Positions 61,862-64,000 of a stretch of 64,000 bases of DNA are shown here, piece after piece. The stretch comes from Ruminococcus sp. (GTDB taxonomy: Bacteria > Bacillota > Clostridia > Oscillospirales > Ruminococcaceae): NCBI RefSeq assembly GCF_019417665.1, contig NZ_DXUU01000008.1, positions 6,288-70,287 on the forward strand, in the 5' to 3' direction. The notes under the pieces were generated by a model. The model was not told where the DNA came from, ran no database searches, and was given only the letters and a program-made list of their open reading frames with translations. The position numbers and the translations under genes were made by a program. How positions within the stretch are numbered: the stretch's first letter is position 1; each line of letters opens with the position of its first letter.

Positions 61862-63273
61862 GATAATTCCTCCTCTGCTGCCAAAACGCCTTCTACTGCC
61901 CAGTTCCGGGTATTGGTCACACGGACGTCCACAAACTGTCCGATGAGAGACGGATCACCGGGAAATTCCGCAATAATAAATGCCTTATCCTTTCCCATGA
62001 GATAGCCCTTCCGCTTGCTCTCCCCCTCCACCAGAACACGCAGTGTCCTGCCGAGAAACCGCTTGTAATGTTCCGCAGCGATCTCCCGCTGGAGTGCCAG
62101 CAGGCGTTCCATGCGCTGCCGCTTTTCCGCATCAGGTGTATGATCGACGATCTCTGCCGCCTTTGTGCCCCGGCGTTTGGAATAAATAAACGTATAAATA
62201 TTATCATACTGCACCCGGCGCACCAAATTCAGTGTGCCCTGAAAATCTGCTTCTGATTCATTGGGAAATCCCACGATCAGATCTGTAGTCAGAGAAAAAT
62301 CCGGATCCTGCTGCCGGAGATACGCCACGATTTCCAGATACTGCGCCACGGTGTATCGCCGGTTCATCTGTGCCAGAACAGTATCGCTGCCGCACTGTAC
62401 CGGCAGATGGAGATGACGCCCGATCTTCTCGCCGTGCAGGATGGTATCCAGCAGCTCCGGCGTAGCATCCTTCGGGTGGGAAGACAGAAACCGGACAACG
62501 AATTCGCCGGGAATCTCGTCGATCTGCCGCAGCAGCGACGCAAAGGAAACAGATTCCTCTAGATCCTTGCCGTAAGAGTTAACATTCTGTCCCAGAAGCA
62601 TGATCTCCTTATAGCCGTCCTGAACCAGCTGGCGTACTTCTTCCAGGATCTGTTCTGGTTTCCGGCTGCGCTCCCGTCCTCTCACGTAGGGCACGATACA
62701 GTAGGTGCAGAAGTTATTGCAGCCGAACATAACCGGTACAGCCGCTTTGAAGGGATGTTCCCGAGATGGAACAATACCCTCATACATAGCGTCATATTCC
62801 CCTGTATCGCAGGCAAATTTTTTCCCCTGAAAATGTTCCAACAGAAGCTGAGGAAACCGGTTCAGGGACGCTGTGCCAAATACAATATCCACAAAGGGAT
62901 AATGAGTTCGGACGAAATCCGCCGTATGTTCCTCCGAAGCCATACAACCACAGAGCACCAAAATGAGATCGGGATTTCTGGTCTTGTACTGTTTGATATT
63001 GCCCAGGATGCCATAGACCCGATCCTCAGCGCTTTCCCGTACAGCGCAGGTGTTGAACAGGATCAGGTCGGCATCCTCGTAGGAATCCGTCAGGGTAAAT
63101 CCCAGTCCAATCAGCATCCCTCGGATCCGTTCGCCGTCAGATACATTGAGCTGACAGCCAAAGCTATGCACATGGGCACGCACCACAGTACGATCCGCAA
63201 AGAGATAAGATTGGATCTGACGGCGCAGTGCATCCGGTACCGCTGTTGAAACACGATCGTTCTGACGCTCCAT
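61858..63273 (-). CDS. miaB: tRNA-2-methylthio-N6-dimethylallyladenosine synthase
   Basis: 471 residues, radical SAM methylthiotransferase. N-terminal cluster cysteines SFGCQLNVSDGE, FNTCAVRE and LCGCMAS; radical SAM motif CNNFCTYCIVPYVRGRERSR; C-terminal TRAM domain (RKGYLMGKDKAFIIAEFPGD). Acts on i6A37 made by MiaA of the same operon. First gene of the operon; SD GGAG lies 10 nt before the ATG. Confidence 0.97.
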   Translation of the reverse strand: MERQNDRVSTAVPDALRRQIQSYLFADRTVVRAHVHSFGCQLNVSDGERIRGMLIGLGFTLTDSYEDADLILFNTCAVRESAEDRVYGILGNIKQYKTRNPDLILVLCGCMASEEHTADFVRTHYPFVDIVFGTASLNRFPQLLLEHFQGKKFACDTGEYDAMYEGIVPSREHPFKAAVPVMFGCNNFCTYCIVPYVRGRERSRKPEQILEEVRQLVQDGYKEIMLLGQNVNSYGKDLEESVSFASLLRQIDEIPGEFVVRFLSSHPKDATPELLDTILHGEKIGRHLHLPVQCGSDTVLAQMNRRYTVAQYLEIVAYLRQQDPDFSLTTDLIVGFPNESEADFQGTLNLVRRVQYDNIYTFIYSKRRGTKAAEIVDHTPDAEKRQRMERLLALQREIAAEHYKRFLGRTLRVLVEGESKRKGYLMGKDKAFIIAEFPGDPSLIGQFVDVRVTNTRNWAVEGVLAAEEELS

Positions 63274-63341
63274 AAAAACACTTCTCCATTTCTATTTTCA
63301 CAGGACTTTGCCGTCCTCTGAAAAATGACATTATATGTTTT

Positions 63342-63370
63342 ATTATAGCACAGTTCACCGCTGTTTGCAA
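63342..63370 (-). promoter_or_regulatory. Sigma-A promoter of the miaB operon
   Basis: Minus strand TTGCAA (63365-63370), 17-bp spacer, TATAAT (63342-63347). Leader of about 60 nt. Identical hexamers and spacing to the pgk promoter. Confidence 0.8.
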
Positions 63371-63532
63371 GGATTTTTTTGCGTAAAATGCAGAAACTAT
63401 TCTTACCCATTTTTACCATTTTTATCAAAGAGGTGGGATTCAATCCATACGCAAAATCCCGTGCATTTTCTCTTACCCGCCTTGCTTTTCAGAAAATTTC
63501 CAGCAAATTTTCACAATTCAATCACAATGAGC

Positions 63533-63782
63533 TGATATACTACATCCATGCTCATTTGAAACAGTTGTTTCACATGAATACATTCTTCTTACCGCTTCTT
63601 CTAAAGAAGCGGACCAACCATTTCGTACAGAATTTTCCGGCATGTCTTTTCCTTCCTGATTCTTCTGAATTGCTCCAACTGGCAGCAATTATACCGGAAA
63701 CTGTACGTTTTCTATAAAGAGAAAAAAGAACCGGTGGGTCTCCTCTCCTTTCCCACCGGTTCTTTGTCTGGAGTTGAACCAC
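63533..63782 (+). promoter_or_regulatory. Promoter candidate and structured leader of the YtqA-like gene
   Basis: The 63371-63782 stretch has no convincing gene. It holds an extended -10 candidate TGATATACT (63533-63541), then two small perfect hairpins, TGAAAC/GTTTCA (63557-63572) and CCGCTTCTT/AAGAAGCGG (63592-63612), and the terminator-like hairpin at 63725-63765. A leader of about 235 nt with a terminator 5 nt before the SD suggests regulated read-through; the promoter assignment is weak. Confidence 0.4.
63725..63765 (+). terminator. Terminator-like hairpin immediately before the YtqA-like SD
   Basis: A 14-bp perfect stem AAAGAACCGGTGGG / CCCACCGGTTCTTT with a 13-nt loop. In the plus direction it ends in a UUCUUU tract; in the minus direction a stronger U-tract follows. 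GGAG of the next gene begins 5 nt after it. Confidence 0.65.
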
Positions 63783-64000
63783 ATGCAGCCTATGCGATAT
63801 CACACCCTCAATGACCACTACTGCAATTCTTTCAGACAACCTATACAAAAAGCCGTCATCGACGCCGGATTCACCTGTCCCAATCTGGACGGCACTGTCT
63901 CTGTGGGAGGATGCATTTTCTGCAACGGCGGCAGCGGTCACTTTACCAATGTCATTAACTTAAAACAGCCCTTGAATGGCAAGCAGAATGTCTGGAAGTA
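63783..64000 (+). CDS. ytqA: YtqA-type radical SAM protein (TIGR01212 family), 3' end outside window
   Basis: The first 72 residues are visible; the frame is open at the window end. The start RYHTLNDHYCNSFRQ followed by FTCPNLDGTVSVGGCIFCN matches the YtqA/YhcC-type radical SAM family, with cluster cysteines in a spaced pattern rather than plain CxxxCxxC. ATG 63783 has GGAG 9 nt upstream. Members of this family are of unclear function; an RNA or cofactor modification role has been suggested for relatives. The leader hairpin before it hints at regulated expression. Confidence 0.85.
   Translation, partial: MQPMRYHTLNDHYCNSFRQPIQKAVIDAGFTCPNLDGTVSVGGCIFCNGGSGHFTNVINLKQPLNGKQNVWK

Noticed and set aside
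63435..63446. GGGATTCAATCC, resembling a tRNA T-loop
   Set aside because: No acceptor, D or anticodon stems could be placed around it.
63379..63717. 112-codon plus-strand frame before the YtqA-type gene
   Set aside because: Begins at TTG with no SD, low-complexity Phe/Leu-rich product, and crosses structured leader sequence.
63570..63941. 123-codon minus-strand frame over the start of the YtqA-type gene
   Set aside because: It is antisense to the recognisable radical SAM coding start and has no family features.

Overview
The window looks like the chromosome of a spore-forming Clostridia member, most like Ruminococcus or another Oscillospiraceae. By eye the G+C content is near 50 percent, with more A+T-rich patches. 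Pointers are PolC-type DNA polymerase, GatCAB, YunB and YmxH sporulation proteins, a SepF/YlmH/DivIVA division cluster, Hfq beside MiaA, and gene order typical of Firmicutes (rpsB-tsf ... pyrH-frr-uppS-cdsA-dxr-rseP-ispG-polC). Genus is inferred from gene order and protein character; no database was searched. I saw no tRNA, rRNA, CRISPR array, phage or intact insertion sequence.

Layout. 1-3066 (+): the 3' part of an FtsX-type ABC permease and a long ECF-type sigma factor carrying an extra winged-helix and a large unrecognised C-terminal part. 3031-7100 (-): glycolytic operon pgk, small membrane protein, tpiA, gpmI. 7199-12825 (-): DNA repair operon radC-uvrB-uvrA. 12945-13925 (+): a lone RluA-type pseudouridine synthase. 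13977-19172 (-): ligA-gatC-gatA-gatB. 19298-20763 (-): a 15-cysteine protein followed by yunB. 20889-30323 (-): a histidine operon hisZ-G-D-B-H-A-F-I-E (no hisC), interrupted by two accessory inserts. One is a nitroreductase plus a DUF6440 protein; the other is Imm51-like, TARG1-like macrodomain and SdpI-like genes. Two small membrane proteins follow hisE. 30402-43205 (-): translation, lipid, isoprenoid and replication genes from rpsB to polC. 43379-47940 (-): rluD, a HAD phosphatase, a split transketolase, a membrane protein and ymxH. 47933-63273 (-): miaB-ylbF-mutS-mutL-miaA-hfq, then an HlyD-type adaptor, yggS, sepF, ylmH, divIVA, ileS and lspA. 63783-64000 (+): the start of a YtqA-type radical SAM protein behind a structured leader.

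Functionally most of the window is housekeeping: glycolysis, excision and mismatch repair, ligation and replication, amidotransferase-made Gln/Asn-tRNA, tRNA hypermodification (MiaA then MiaB), MEP isoprenoids feeding UppS, and cell division. Several sigma-A promoters can be placed by their hexamers (pgk, ligA, hisZ, pyrH, rpsB, miaB), and clear intrinsic terminators follow rpsB and tsf.

The accessory material of most interest is the trio of immunity- or antitoxin-type genes inside the his operon, the sigma factor fusion with an 11-bp direct repeat on either side, the palindromic mobile-element-like sequence between mutS and mutL, and the hairpin-rich leader before the last gene.
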